Source of the DNA: Intoshia linei
Lineage: Eukaryota; Orthonectida; Rhopaluridae
Reading direction: 5' to 3'
NCBI GenBank assembly: GCA_001642005.1
Contig: LWCA01000260.1
Coordinates: 1-35,768, forward strand
Length of the DNA stretch: 35,768 nt
Of this stretch, positions 1-10,532 are shown in pieces (position 1 is the first letter of the stretch; every line of letters begins with the position of its first letter). Under the pieces are notes generated by a model. The model had not been told where the DNA came from, did no database searches, and worked only from the letters and a program-made list of their open reading frames with translations. The position numbers were made by a program, and so were the translations under genes.

Positions 1-462
1 TATTTTCATAGTAATAACAAACATAAATCAAATACAGGTATGTCTCAATTTTTTCGGAAAATCCCGGAAATTTTGTCCCGGTTTTTTCCCCGGCACAATC
101 ACTACGGCCTATGGCCCTAATTCGACCATCGAGATGCTACACTGAATTTTAATATTAGTCCATTTTTTTCAATATTAAAAAATTATAATAAGTTTTTTTA
201 CAAAAATTAAATTTGCAAAAAGCGGAGCGGTTTGACTCAAAATTGTTTGGAAAAATGCACCATCAACTCATAATTCAAATTATGATCTATCAGTCCATAA
301 TTATAATTAAATAAATGAACAAACATTTTATATCGGTAATTTACCTTATTAGGTGAAAAAAAATTTGCCTACCAATATATTACGAAATAAGCTTAATAAT
401 AAATGCTACCCTGGTTTAAATGAAAATATCACTTTTAAAGTACCAATGAATAGAGTAATTTT
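1..462. other. Left-edge non-coding stretch
   Basis: No gene is visible. Bases about 60-140 are noticeably less AT-rich than the surroundings. The remainder is low-complexity AT-rich sequence. The 3' part of the Piezo gene could continue beyond this edge, but no Piezo-like coding is seen here on the minus strand. Confidence 0.5.
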
Positions 463-672
463 ATGCTGAAACGTGTCACATTAGGGGTGGTCATTTTTGT
501 CATGTCTGTTTACAAAAATAGGAGGCAGTTTACCAATACTGAGGAACTAACAAAATTGATTATATTGAAATGGTTTAAAATTGATCAAAATCTTTTACAA
601 AAATTAATAACGTCTATGAAAAATAGATGTCTTGATGTTGTACAAAATAAAGGAGAAAAAACACACTATTAA
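463..672 (+). pseudogene. Tc1/mariner transposase C-terminal relic
   Basis: A 69-codon open stretch resembles the last part of Tc1/mariner DDE transposases. It reads KNRRQF, then TEEL, then KLITSMKNRC and ends NKGEKTHY, matching the family pattern of a (K)N(G)RQF segment, an acidic EEL helix, an L..L..SM..R motif and a terminal G..T.Y. The DNA-binding domain and the first catalytic aspartates are absent, so this is a non-functional 3' fragment. It lies about 200 bases from the deleted hAT copy, making this end of the window a transposon cluster. The family call rests on motif pattern only. Confidence 0.72.
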
Positions 673-867
673 ATATGTAAATAAATATACTAAATTATTT
701 TTATTCATTGGACTTATGTTTATTTCGCTCATTATAATAAATTTTTTGTAATAACTTTTTGTTGAAAAAAGATATAATTATAATAGATATATCATCAAGT
801 GTCGCTTCTTTTGTATATCTTAGTGTAAAAAGTTCACCTTTCAATCACAATTATTAACAAAAACATA

Positions 868-1490
868 ACAAAAAAAATGTTGAGCTTATAGAAAGGGAAG
901 GAATGATAGAGCTCAATGCATGAATTATCATTTTATAATGTGTAATTCCAATCTTAAACCTTATCTCTTAAAATGCATAAAAAAACATCAAAATGATGAA
1001 AATAAATTTATTGAGAATTTTCGCATTAAGAGAGCACGATATGACCAAAAATAGAAAAGTAGATATAGGTGGGAAGATAAGTTGTCACACGATATGAGAG
1101 TTTGTTTATCTCAAACAAAACCAAATATGATAAACTTGTTTACGATAAACAACAACAAAACTCTCATTAATTATATTGTCAATGATGAATCATCACAAAT
1201 TTATTATGTAAATTAAAATATTTTTTTAATTACATAGTTTTGTTGCTTTTATATATTCCAGAAAAATATTGGTTTAATTGACATGATATATAATTTAAAT
1301 CTCATCGAATACAGTTTCTATCGTCATTTATTGATTATGTTCGATATGGTGATTTTTTTAATAAAATACTCAATAAAATACGACTTTCAAGTTGAATTTT
1401 AAGGTATAATTTTTTATTTTTGCAGGGGTGCTGGAAATAATTGATCTGGCTAACGGGGGTGCTAAATTTAAAAAAGGTTGAGAAACCCTG
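868..1490 (+). mobile_element. Internally deleted hAT (ZBED5-like) copy
   Basis: This is a shortened relative of the hAT element at 10533-12635. Bases about 868-1050 match 10580-10757 (the BED-finger region, including AATGATAGAGCTCAATGCAT). Bases about 1055-1490 match 12205-12635 (including AAGTTGTCACACGATATGAG and the 3' end). About 1.45 kb, the whole catalytic region, is missing. The right terminus is ..GGTTGAGAAACCCTG, whose reverse complement begins CAGGGTTTCTC, a typical hAT end. The left terminus was not identified. A non-autonomous derivative of a shared family is the simplest reading. Confidence 0.8.
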
Positions 1491-1559
1491 ATATATAGGA
1501 ATAAGTCCAAGATTAAAGTCATTTTTAAGACTATAAAGATGTACATTCAAGTATTTTTT

Positions 1560-1996
1560 ATTTTTAAAATTGGTCCACTCATCAAATGATATTTTCCATC
1601 ATTAAATTTTATTGTAGAAATCTTTTCAATTATTTGTCTTGTAATTTTTTCAAAGTATCTATTTACAAGATTAATAACACAGTTTTGAGATATAGGCAAG
1701 CCAATTGGTCCTAAATTTTTTCGAATAAAATTTGATCCGGTATCTTGGTTTATGGTTAGTCTTACTTAGTTAACTAATCTTACGCAATCAATTATGAATT
1801 CAACCCTTTCGTGGCAATTATCATTTTTTTTAAATACACTGTTATATTTTGTTTGTTTTTTTTTATTTAAAGGTTCACCCAATGCTTTGATCATAAAATG
1901 TACGCGTGTTAAATAACGATGTAAATCAGGTGTAGAAGAATTTTTATAATTCATCATTTTACTCCAAATAAAGCATTTTGTCTTTCGTTTTCTCAC
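1560..1996 (-). pseudogene. Unidentified broken reading frame
   Basis: On the minus strand a frame open from 1996 (76 codons, high in Lys and Asn) meets one TAA near 1766. It then continues in the same frame for about 70 more codons to a TGA near 1552. The downstream part has protein-like composition (NLGPIGLP, NLVNRYFEK). At the stop the sequence carries a near-duplicate GTAAGATTA / GTAAGACTA, so a small duplication may have created the stop; a 19-base GT..AG intron is formally possible but much shorter than others here. The frame runs up to the hAT terminus at 1490. I do not recognise the family. Confidence 0.4.
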
Positions 1997-2204
1997 TTAA
2001 AAGAATCCTATAAATTTTTAAATATAATTTTAAATTTAAAAATATTTCAATTTCTCAAGAATTCTCGAGAGTAAGCACTAGTTGGAATGATACGGTACAC
2101 AAATGTTAACAAAATAAAATTAAGTGGGAATAATTAGCTTTAAATATAAAATATATTTAAATATAATGAAAAAGTTAATATTTTGTTCATAGTAAAACAA
2201 GGTT

Positions 2205-2255
2205 GCGACGACTCCTTTAAAAAATTGATAATAGTGAATAGTAGCATTTTTATGC
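2205..2255 (+). repeat. Short dispersed repeat, copy 1 of 4
   Basis: The segment around ATTGATAATAGTGAATAGTA recurs with small changes at about 24635-24675 (inverted), 29170-29215 and 30668-30705. Three of the copies share a preceding ..ACT(C/T)CTTTAAA. It lies just downstream of the visible end of the Piezo frame. Bases 1997-2316 otherwise hold only AT-rich sequence. Confidence 0.5.
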
Positions 2256-2316
2256 ACGATTTTATAATTTGATTTTATTTTTCATACAATTAAAAGTTCG
2301 CCCTTAGAAGAGCTAA

Positions 2317-5300
2317 CTACTGTTTGTATATTGTACAAATTATATAATCAATCAAGCTATATAAATAAATAATTACTTCAGTATAAATAATTATTGTATT
2401 CCAAAAAAATTTGCTTGGTCTAGGAATAGATATTGCCGCCCAAAAAAAGAGAGAAAGTGGATAAAACAATGAAATGACAGTTCCATAAACAGTAGCATTA
2501 AGAATAAAGCAAAAATAGCAAATATTCTGAGATTTAGAAATGATAGTAATAACAAAACCAATCAAAACATCAAACCAATCACTACTATCATGCGAATTTC
2601 TTAGACCAACATCTTCATTACAAGTAGAATATTCTTGATTAGAAATATTGACAACAACTTCTTGAACAGACACATTAGTAATACGATTAGAGTTGAACAA
2701 TTTCTTCATTTTTTCTCTTTCAACTTGCAATCTATCATAAACTGTTCTATAATCTCGTGATAAATTGTTTAAAATAATTAAAAGATTGGCTTTAACATGC
2801 ATAAAAAATCTTTTCAAACAAGAACAACATGAAAATTTTTCATTTTGGTCATCAATCACAACATTAGAATGGGTGTTAATATTTGGTGTATAATAATCAT
2901 AAACAAACTTAGATTCTACATTGTCATCATATGGAATATTTGATATATCATTAAAAACAGATGGTTCATTATCCAGCACTTGTTCTCCAGTTTCAACAAT
3001 AGCATCATCAAGTACATCCGACCCGTGTGAAACTCTTGCATCTTCAATATCGTATTCTAAATTATTGTCATCATAAATATTTTTCAATGAAATTTCTGCA
3101 CTATTTTTAGAATTATATAAAGTGGACAGTTGAGAATCTATATGATTATTATCGAGCACATCGCTAATATTTTCAGACAAGGCAGTGGATTTTAAAGGCT
3201 TCAAAGTTTCAATATCTCCAGTGCTACGTTCTGTACGGCTTCTTACCTTGTTTAGATTGATAATTTTTGTAGCAAATTTCTTGAGGTTACTTTGTGAAGG
3301 CTTAGTATTGTGACTTACAGCTTGTTGTATACCGTGAATAACGGACGTTGTAAATTGTTCAGTTCTATCCATTACGCCTGTGGAATGTGTGTCAACATTA
3401 TCACTATCCTCCTCATCATCATCAGCATGATTGTTCCATTTCGGGTCGTTTAGTTTAAAATAAGAATAACCAGTACGAATAACTTCATAATGATATTCTA
3501 AATCCCTACCAATTGAAAATTTTTCTCTGATTCTGGACGTACTTTCCCTAATTTTGATCATTACTTTTTCTTCCTCATGTTTCTGATTTCTGACTTCATC
3601 GATCAATTTAGCATCAATTATTTTGGCTCCATAAGAAGCCAATTCATCAGTAATACGCATAGAATCAACAACATGTCTAAAATACTGAGACATGAAAATT
3701 CGTCGTTGTATCAACAAGAGTATAATACATATGATATCATATGATCTATTAAAAACATCATTATCGTCAATTTCAGGTAGATTCATGTCAACATTATTGC
3801 AAGTGGAATATTTGGAACTATAACAAGGTATATCCATTAAAGTAGAAAGCCACTTTGGAAATTGATCAAAAATACAAATGGGGAATTGATACAGAGACGT
3901 AAAAAAAAGTACAAAATAAGTATACGCAACAACCAAAGTCCACATACCCATGAGTTTTTTGTGAGAGACTAAAAAGTAGAGACGCCCTTTTGAGAGAAAA
4001 AAGAAGGAGATTAAAACATAAATTAAACAAAGTATTGACTGTCTTTGACTCGATATAAAAACCCATAAAATAGAAATCCAATAAAACAGATAAAAAACTC
4101 CAATTTTAACGTAATCTAAATGAGAATGTCTTTCAATCATAAAATCTGGAACCGAAATTTTTTCATTTTTATCAATTTTAATGGTAATACAATCGTTATT
4201 ACCAGACCTGGATTTAATCGCTTCACATTTTTCGAGATAAAAAACAAAATGCTGATGAACAACAGTCAAAAGCAATATAAAATCGTATATTAAAACGCCA
4301 ATATCTGGCTTTCGCAGTATAGTGTTTTTATAAGGCGGAATAAATACATATGGCAATCCCATAAATATTTTTGCAGAACAAAAATTATTTGTAATCAAAG
4401 TATCCCACGGATATTTCATGCATAAATTCTGTGGTAGGCCTAATCCCAATCCATATTGAATAATTATAAGAAAAATTAAAACGACAATCCAAATTCCAAA
4501 ACACCTGCCACAAGCTTTTCTCTCAGAGAAAATGAAAATACCAGCCATAATTATGTGTAATATTCCAAAAAGATCAATATGATTAGCACTAGTTATTATT
4601 GCAAAAATTATTGACAATTCTAGCCCGAATCGGTAAAATCCAAAATTTACAATATATTTTATACAATTTGATATACTTGTATCCACGTGGTTAACGTATA
4701 CTCCTGGGAAAATGAGAGATTTGTCCATTTCAGCAATTTTTTCAACAGATTGAATATATTTTTGATACAATTGAGCAATCTTTGAAATAATTACAATGAT
4801 AATTATAATAATATAGGCCTTGGAGGACAAATTTTTTTTATCATTTTCATACAATAACCATCCCAAAATTCCAAAATCGTAATGATCCTTGTGATGAATA
4901 AATGCAGCATTAGATAACATCATTTTATCAAAATTAGACTTGCATTGGAACATTAGTGTCAAAGAATTGTGTAAAATTAAATCATTAATCAGATTCAACT
5001 GAAAAATTTGACGTAAAACTAGCGCCATACATGTCAATATCAAAATAATTGTGATAATAAAGGATTTGGCTTTTAAAAAAGGAATCATACATACAATGAA
5101 AATTAATATAACAAAATTAACCAAAGTAACTTGATTAAGGATCAAAAAAGCAGCACTAATCAAGACTGCCAGGTACAAGTAATTGTCACAAATTCTCCAA
5201 AAATACCAGAATAATGGACTAATATATTTGTCATAAAAATATACACATGGATCATAAATTCCTAGAAATAGATTGACATATCGTTGTCCATTTTCATTTT

Positions 5301-7232
5301 TATTACCGTTATACATGTTTTTCACCAATTTTCTAAATTTTTGAGCATTATTGACGGCTTCAAAAGTGGTTTGATCAACTTCTCCAGTCTGAGTTATTAA
5401 TAAATGTACATTTTGAAAATATTGCAATTGAATAATAATTACAATTAAAAAAAAGGTGGGTGTCAATAAGCGGACAAATAATTCCGTTAAATCATATCTC
5501 TTCAATCCCAAATCCGCCAATTGTTCGTTATTCATTTGAGTCACACTTTTGGTATATTCCATGATAAATTTAAATTGATACAAATATATAAATATCAAAA
5601 CCAGTATTGAATATATTATCACTGTCCACCAATAATAGGTTATAGTACGTCTCCAAATCCGAAAACTAATTTTAAATAGAATAGCAGACAATGAGAATAA
5701 AATAAGATATATAATTCTGTAAACAATACAATTTTGAACTGAAATGGATAAAAACATGAGACAAACCATAAAAATCCAATACTTAGCCAACAATTTCCAT
5801 AAATAAGTCCCAATAAAGATAGTTAAATCAGAATGTATAAATTGAGAATTTGGCGAAGAATCAGACAAGAATCGATCAGTCCGCGAATTAATATTTTGTC
5901 TAACCCTAGGACGGGAAACCTGTGCAATTTGCATCATTGATTGTTTGAGTCCAATAGAAAAAATGAAAGCAAATATAGTTTTAATGCACAAATGAAAAAA
6001 TGGATCAAATGTTATGAAATTTTCGAGAGGTATTGTAGCGATTCCAATATCATTAATGGATATATCTTTTGTAAGGTATTTTGGCATATTTGATAAATCC
6101 ATATTGTAAATATATTGACCCAAAATCAGAATTAAAGCCCATATTACGATGAACGGAGACGAATACATGTATACCAATCTGGACTGCGTCATCCACACAA
6201 AACAAGCTCCCAAAAGGTAAATAAACGTCATACAACTATGATAAGAAATTGACCACACCATCATCATAATAATAGTCAAAACGTAATTGTGTCTAAAGAG
6301 ATAAAACTGCAAAGATTCATAAAATGAAAGTATTTTAACATCTACATGATCACATGACGTGTTTTCGTCTATAGAACAAGAACTAGAGGAATTTACAGGT
6401 TGCACAGACAGCGAATTTCGCAACCTATCCATAAAGGTCGTTATAGATATATACGATGTTTGAATCCCTCTGGATATTGAATCTACCAAATACTTTGCAG
6501 AAATGATGTAATACAAAACAATAAGACTAATGGGAGATAAAATGTCTTTCCAGGTAATATTTTCACTTGCACTGGTAATCCAAGGTAAATTCGGATTAGG
6601 AACCTGTATGAAAGCTCGAAGTCCCATCAATTTTGTAAACATGGGTTTTAGGTTGATAAAATTTTGAATTTCATAAATTTGGTACAGGTAAATCAAAGAT
6701 ATATACAAAAGAGTATATAATATTATAAATTTATAATAATGTAACTGAAACTTTTCTCCAAATTTTATGTGCATCGCCCAACAACTCAATATGGTGAAAA
6801 ATGTTATAAAATAAATGAATGAGGCTACAGATGGTAAAATTGCTCCAGCAAAATAAATGCTTATCGCAAATACAAAAGAAAATATACTGTTCAATTTCTT
6901 TCGTTTTGGAGAAGTTTGGAGTGGGTGTTCTTCTATTGTACATTTAAATTTTTTCAAAAATAAAAGTATAGCAACATATGTGAAAAGATTGACAAAAATT
7001 ACTAATGGTTCAGATACTATTTTAAAAATATTTGTAATGTTTGAGTAATCTACACGTTGAAATCCAATTATTCGCAGAATTATTTCAGTATAACAGTTGG
7101 CTGATAAATATTGATTAACCAAGTGTGGGTATTTCACATAACAAACACCGATGATCATTTGAAAAATTGATTGAAGGATAAAGAGTATGCCACATAAAAT
7201 GCATGTTATTTTGAAAAATGTCTTTATGTTGA
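2317..7232 (-). CDS. PIEZO: Piezo channel, large exon (pore module not present)
   Basis: Piezo proteins are trimeric mechanically gated cation channels of the plasma membrane. This single 4.9 kb exon encodes about 1637 residues with dozens of hydrophobic segments, matching the Piezo blade. A charged coiled-coil stretch (HEEEKVMIKIRESTSRIRE) corresponds to the beam. A long polar acidic linker (DDDEED) follows, then the amphipathic clasp region, and finally the highly conserved ISIPRPSKFFWNT block with TEV. The frame extends 5' of the first ATG (7158) to an acceptor ATTTTAG|TC at 7232, and this extra sequence (ITCILCGILFILQ) matches the family. The frame stops at TAG 2317-2319, about 500 residues short: the anchor, extracellular cap, inner helix and C-terminal domain are absent. 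A donor near the end (CA|GTAGTT or T|GTACAA) with an exon beyond the left edge, or true truncation, are both possible. Confidence 0.9.
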
Positions 7233-9555
7233 CTAAAATTAAGATTAATCATATTTTAGGGTTGATAATTATACATCTTTTTTCATAGTTTTTTCAAAAA
7301 TAGTCAGAAACAATGAAATATAACAGGTTCCCATATAGCAGAAGCTACCATGCTCGAAACCTTAAACAAATTAGTAAACTAAAGATACTTCCATTTCATT
7401 GGCCCTAGCTACCTCTACACAGTTTTGGACACAAAATAGTTGTGATATTTTAAAACATAATGTTTTTAATGTTAGAAAAATTCGTGAGACCATCCGAGGT
7501 GGGTATTGGTACGGTATGTTTGATTTTTGTATTATCGGCAAAGTTTTGACACCACGCGGCAGTACTAGTGGTCGTATGAGTGGTCGCGCTTACAATAAAA
7601 TTCAAGCTATATTTTGTTTAAAACAGTGTTTCTAAACCTTTTTGCCATTAAAGTGAACTTGGACATTATTACGAAAAATTTGACGCACAAGCAGATAAAA
7701 AATAGTAAATATTTGATAAATATTCGATTTTGTGTTCGGAAAAATTTCTAAGGTTCATTATCATTACTTATATAATATGCTACGCAATATTTGTTTGTGT
7801 GTGTGTTCCATTTTATTTCAATAACTACCAGTCTTAGAATTTTATAAATTTCACATTTCAAAGACAGTTTTTTTCGGGGAATATAATAAGATAAATTTCC
7901 ACCTCCCAAATTCATATCTTACGGGTCAAAACCCCAATTATCCTTTTTTTGAAAATCAAATCAGTTGGAGAATTTAAAAAAATATATACACTGATACGGA
8001 TTTTATAATCATAAACATTATCATAAAAATAAAATTAAAAAAATATCTTCAGAGCCAAAACCACAAATTACCCTTTTTTTATTATGAAAACAGCCCTAGA
8101 ATTTCAAAAAATTTACAGGTGATACAGTTGTATCCTGTTAACACACAAAAAATTCAATCCGAATAAGTGATGACTTCACGGTCAGAAAAAAATTTTAGTA
8201 TTCATATATTTTTTTTCCGAAATATTTTATTAAAACAAAAAATGTTGAATAATTTACTGATCCGAAAATTAAAAAAAAAATTATTCTGATAGAGCTTATT
8301 CTAGTTGATATAAATACAAAAGTTCAACCCGTGAAATCTTCGCATTCCCGATGAAAAATAATTTTTAATATTTTATCAACCAATATTTTGCGAATATTTC
8401 AATTAAAATAAAAATTGAAAATGTAAATATTGATCCTACAATTTCAAAAAAATGTACATTGAATGTCATTGAATGAACATTTCCAATAAAGAAATATGGG
8501 TGAAAATCTATATAATTCATTTTTTCGGAATTTTTTTCATTGCTACGCAATTTTTAAATTTCCAATTCTCATTTTCAAAACATTTTGTTTCAAATTAATC
8601 AACTTAAACTACAACAACAAAACTAAAAGTAATACAACTTTGTTATCATCATTTTTATATTTATTACAATTCTTTGCAATATTGGTAAAATTCGCCTGAA
8701 TATGTTTATAAAGTGAAGATTCCGTTAATTATTGATACATAATTGGTATTTTTAAGTATTTATTAAATTGGTACTGAATATATATCATCACATTGAAAAT
8801 AACAAAATAGGTTTTTATAATTTTATTTTTTATAGAATTTATACTATTTATGACAATTTTTAGGATAGGACTGTTTTTACTTTAAAAACTGCAAATTTAA
8901 GATCAAAAGATATTTTTATGTTATAAAAAAAATATAAACTATTAAATTAATGTAACTGACTCTAAGTGTGTATATAAAATGGTATTCAGCTCATTTTCAA
9001 TTTTCCCTCGGCATCCATAAAATTTTCTTAGCGCAGCGGTTGAAAACATGATGTAAAATTTAAACAAACATAAAATATTGAGAAAAGTGAATTTTTTTCT
9101 GGTAAAGTTCGAAAAATGGATTTTTAAAAAAACATTGATAAAAAAGATTTTGTTAAAGGCTTGGTAAAATTGAATTTTTTAGATTAGATTTGGTTGGAGA
9201 TATAGTCAGTAATTGTCAATATAATATTTTGACAAATTATTCATTTAATCCCTATTCATCTCTAATCATTAAAAAATTTTGCATTCACTGCTTGGGTCAC
9301 CAATTACCGCATGAGAAGCAACTGCTTAAATGGTTGTTCATGTTACATTTATACTATAATGTAATAATTATGTCCCTTAAACTCAAATATATTTAATTAA
9401 GACTAATTAATTATGCATTTTTAAGTAAAAAAGGGTCCCGATTTTACAATAATGTCTTATAGGCCGCACAAGACACGTTAGGTTCGGCACATCGTCCACA
9501 TCTAACAAAATATTCGCTACTACTTTATCAATCATTATTTGAATATAAAAATTAC
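7233..9555 (-). other. Piezo intron 2, repeat-filled
   Basis: The donor at 9555 (TTGG|GTAAT) and acceptor at 7233 (TTTTAG|TC) join two Piezo exons in matching phase (G + TC = Val). At 2323 bases it is far longer than the 40-base intron upstream of it. Most of the excess is a copy of the dispersed repeat at 7775-8885. Short open frames inside it have no recognisable similarity and are treated as noise. Confidence 0.7.
7775..8885 (+). repeat. Dispersed repeat family A, longest copy
   Basis: Related segments occur at 15490-16260, 26150-27860, 28665-29000, 30300-30670 and 34935-35255. The landmark order in this copy is: an end reading ACTTATATAATATGCTACGC plus a TG-rich stretch, then ATCTTACGGGTCAAAACCCC, AGTTGGAGAATTT, CACTGATACGGATTTT, CCAAAACCACAAATTACC, a GACTTCACGGTCA block, ATCCTACAATTTC, and TTCTCATTTTCAAAACATTT. 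GCTACGCAAT occurs near 7789 and again near 8540, so the copy may be composite. No coding capacity is evident. The class is unknown. Confidence 0.75.
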
Positions 9556-9733
9556 CCAAGTTTTTTTTGTATGATACAGTTAAAGAGAATAATCCAAAAT
9601 ATAAGTACAAAAGAGAAATAACACTAAATCGTAAAGATGAGGCTAAAATAAATAAAATAATAAATAAAATAAATTTTTTTACCAATCATCATAAACAAAG
9701 GATAAATAATATAGCATAAAACTTTGATGACTA
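9556..9733 (-). CDS. PIEZO: Piezo N-terminal exons (two small exons)
   Basis: Two exons flank a 40-base intron (9643-9682, ATTG|GTAAAA ... TTTTAG|CC): 9683-9733 and 9556-9642. Joined, they read ..KVLCYIIYPLFMMIASS then LRFSVISLLYLYFGLFSLTV, which aligns with the first transmembrane hairpin of Piezo (pattern LLRFSxLSLVYLLF). The second exon ends one base into a codon at 9556 and fits the acceptor at 7232. The first exon begins after ..TTTAG (9733, or 9730 using the next AG) and needs one base from an upstream exon. The start codon is unresolved; an in-frame ATG ATG near 9690 is possible but would delete part of the first membrane segment. Confidence 0.78.
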
Positions 9734-9920
9734 CTAAATTGAAATTAAAATATATTGGATAGAATTGAAAATATCAATACAATTTGTACAAAATTTGCTT
9801 ACTTTTGTATATAACAAATTAAATAAATGTATAATTGAAATGACATAATAGCCACAAAAATGAGAAAATATAAGTAACTCGTTATAATGATAATTCATTC
9901 TATATGTAAAAATAACCAAC

Positions 9921-10101
9921 CCAAGTAATCATTCCCTCTATCAGACTGTCTTGTACTAAGAACTACACTTTGTGGTTCGGATCGTTGAGATATTACATTA
10001 TTTTTAAAGGAAACATGTTTTTCCAGTTTATTATTGGATTTTTTACATAATAACCCTTCTTCTTCAATGTGGTTCGATTCGCTTACATTTTCTTCCAACA
10101 T
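9921..10101 (-). CDS. Candidate first exon of Piezo
   Basis: An ATG at 10101 opens 60 hydrophilic codons (MLEENVSES.., KHVSFKNN, RQSDRGNDYL) followed by TTG G|GTTGGT. Used as a donor, this leaves one base and restores frame with the exon at 9733 across a 187-base intron. The composition suits a cytosolic N-terminal tail. The donor is weak and the peptide has no recognised family match, so it could equally be an unrelated small ORF. The interval 9734-9920 shows nothing else coding. Confidence 0.35.
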
Positions 10102-10339
10102 TTAAAAATTAGTTCGTATTAAACACCTGTTCAAAGTAAACATTGAAAAGTTGGAAAAACTAAAAATTTACATGCATGTTTATTTTCAATTATTCATTAA
10201 CAACGTTTAACTACGTTAAATTAACGGTTAATGATACAACTATAATATAGATTCTATATATGATATCGATACAATGAAACGATGGGAAGATAAAATTTTA
10301 TTTATGTCAATACAAAAAGCATTTATTGAGATAACAAGG

Positions 10340-10412
10340 TCATTTACAAAGACCAATAACTTCACATACAATTCTGGTTTCAGCGTGATTTGTCGTTTTT
10401 GAATCATCTGAA
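10340..10412 (-). pseudogene. Relic of a second Cu/Zn SOD terminal exon
   Basis: On the minus strand this reads DDSKTTNHAETRIVCEVIG.. and ends at TGA 10340-10342. It aligns codon for codon with the end of the intact SOD at 13130-13765 ([19 protein letters not shown]). Similarity continues into the 3' flank (TTGAGATAA). Three conserved glycines are replaced by Asn or Glu, and the upstream part of the exon with the copper ligand ([11 protein letters not shown]) is missing. No other SOD exon is found between 10412 and 13130. It appears to be a decayed duplicate, with the hAT element lying between the two copies. Confidence 0.75.
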
Positions 10413-10532
10413 AAAATTGTTAATAAAAAAATCTAATTAAACATTTTCAATTATTTATAGTATTTATATGAATATTATGAGTATTTTCAAATTGAAATTT
10501 ACTTTATTACTCAAATAAGTGTATATTGATCT

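Noticed and set aside
3866-4081. Small minus-strand frame inside the Piezo exon
   Set aside because: It is an alternative frame of the Piezo coding sequence; the 6053-6235 and 6731-6943 frames are the same kind of shadow.
9407-9555. Extension of the Piezo N-terminal exon frame past the donor (DVDDVPNLTCLVRP)
   Set aside because: It loosely recalls a Piezo segment, but the better match to that segment is already in the main exon (IIGFQRVDYSN), and the phase-1 donor at 9556 joins cleanly to 7232.
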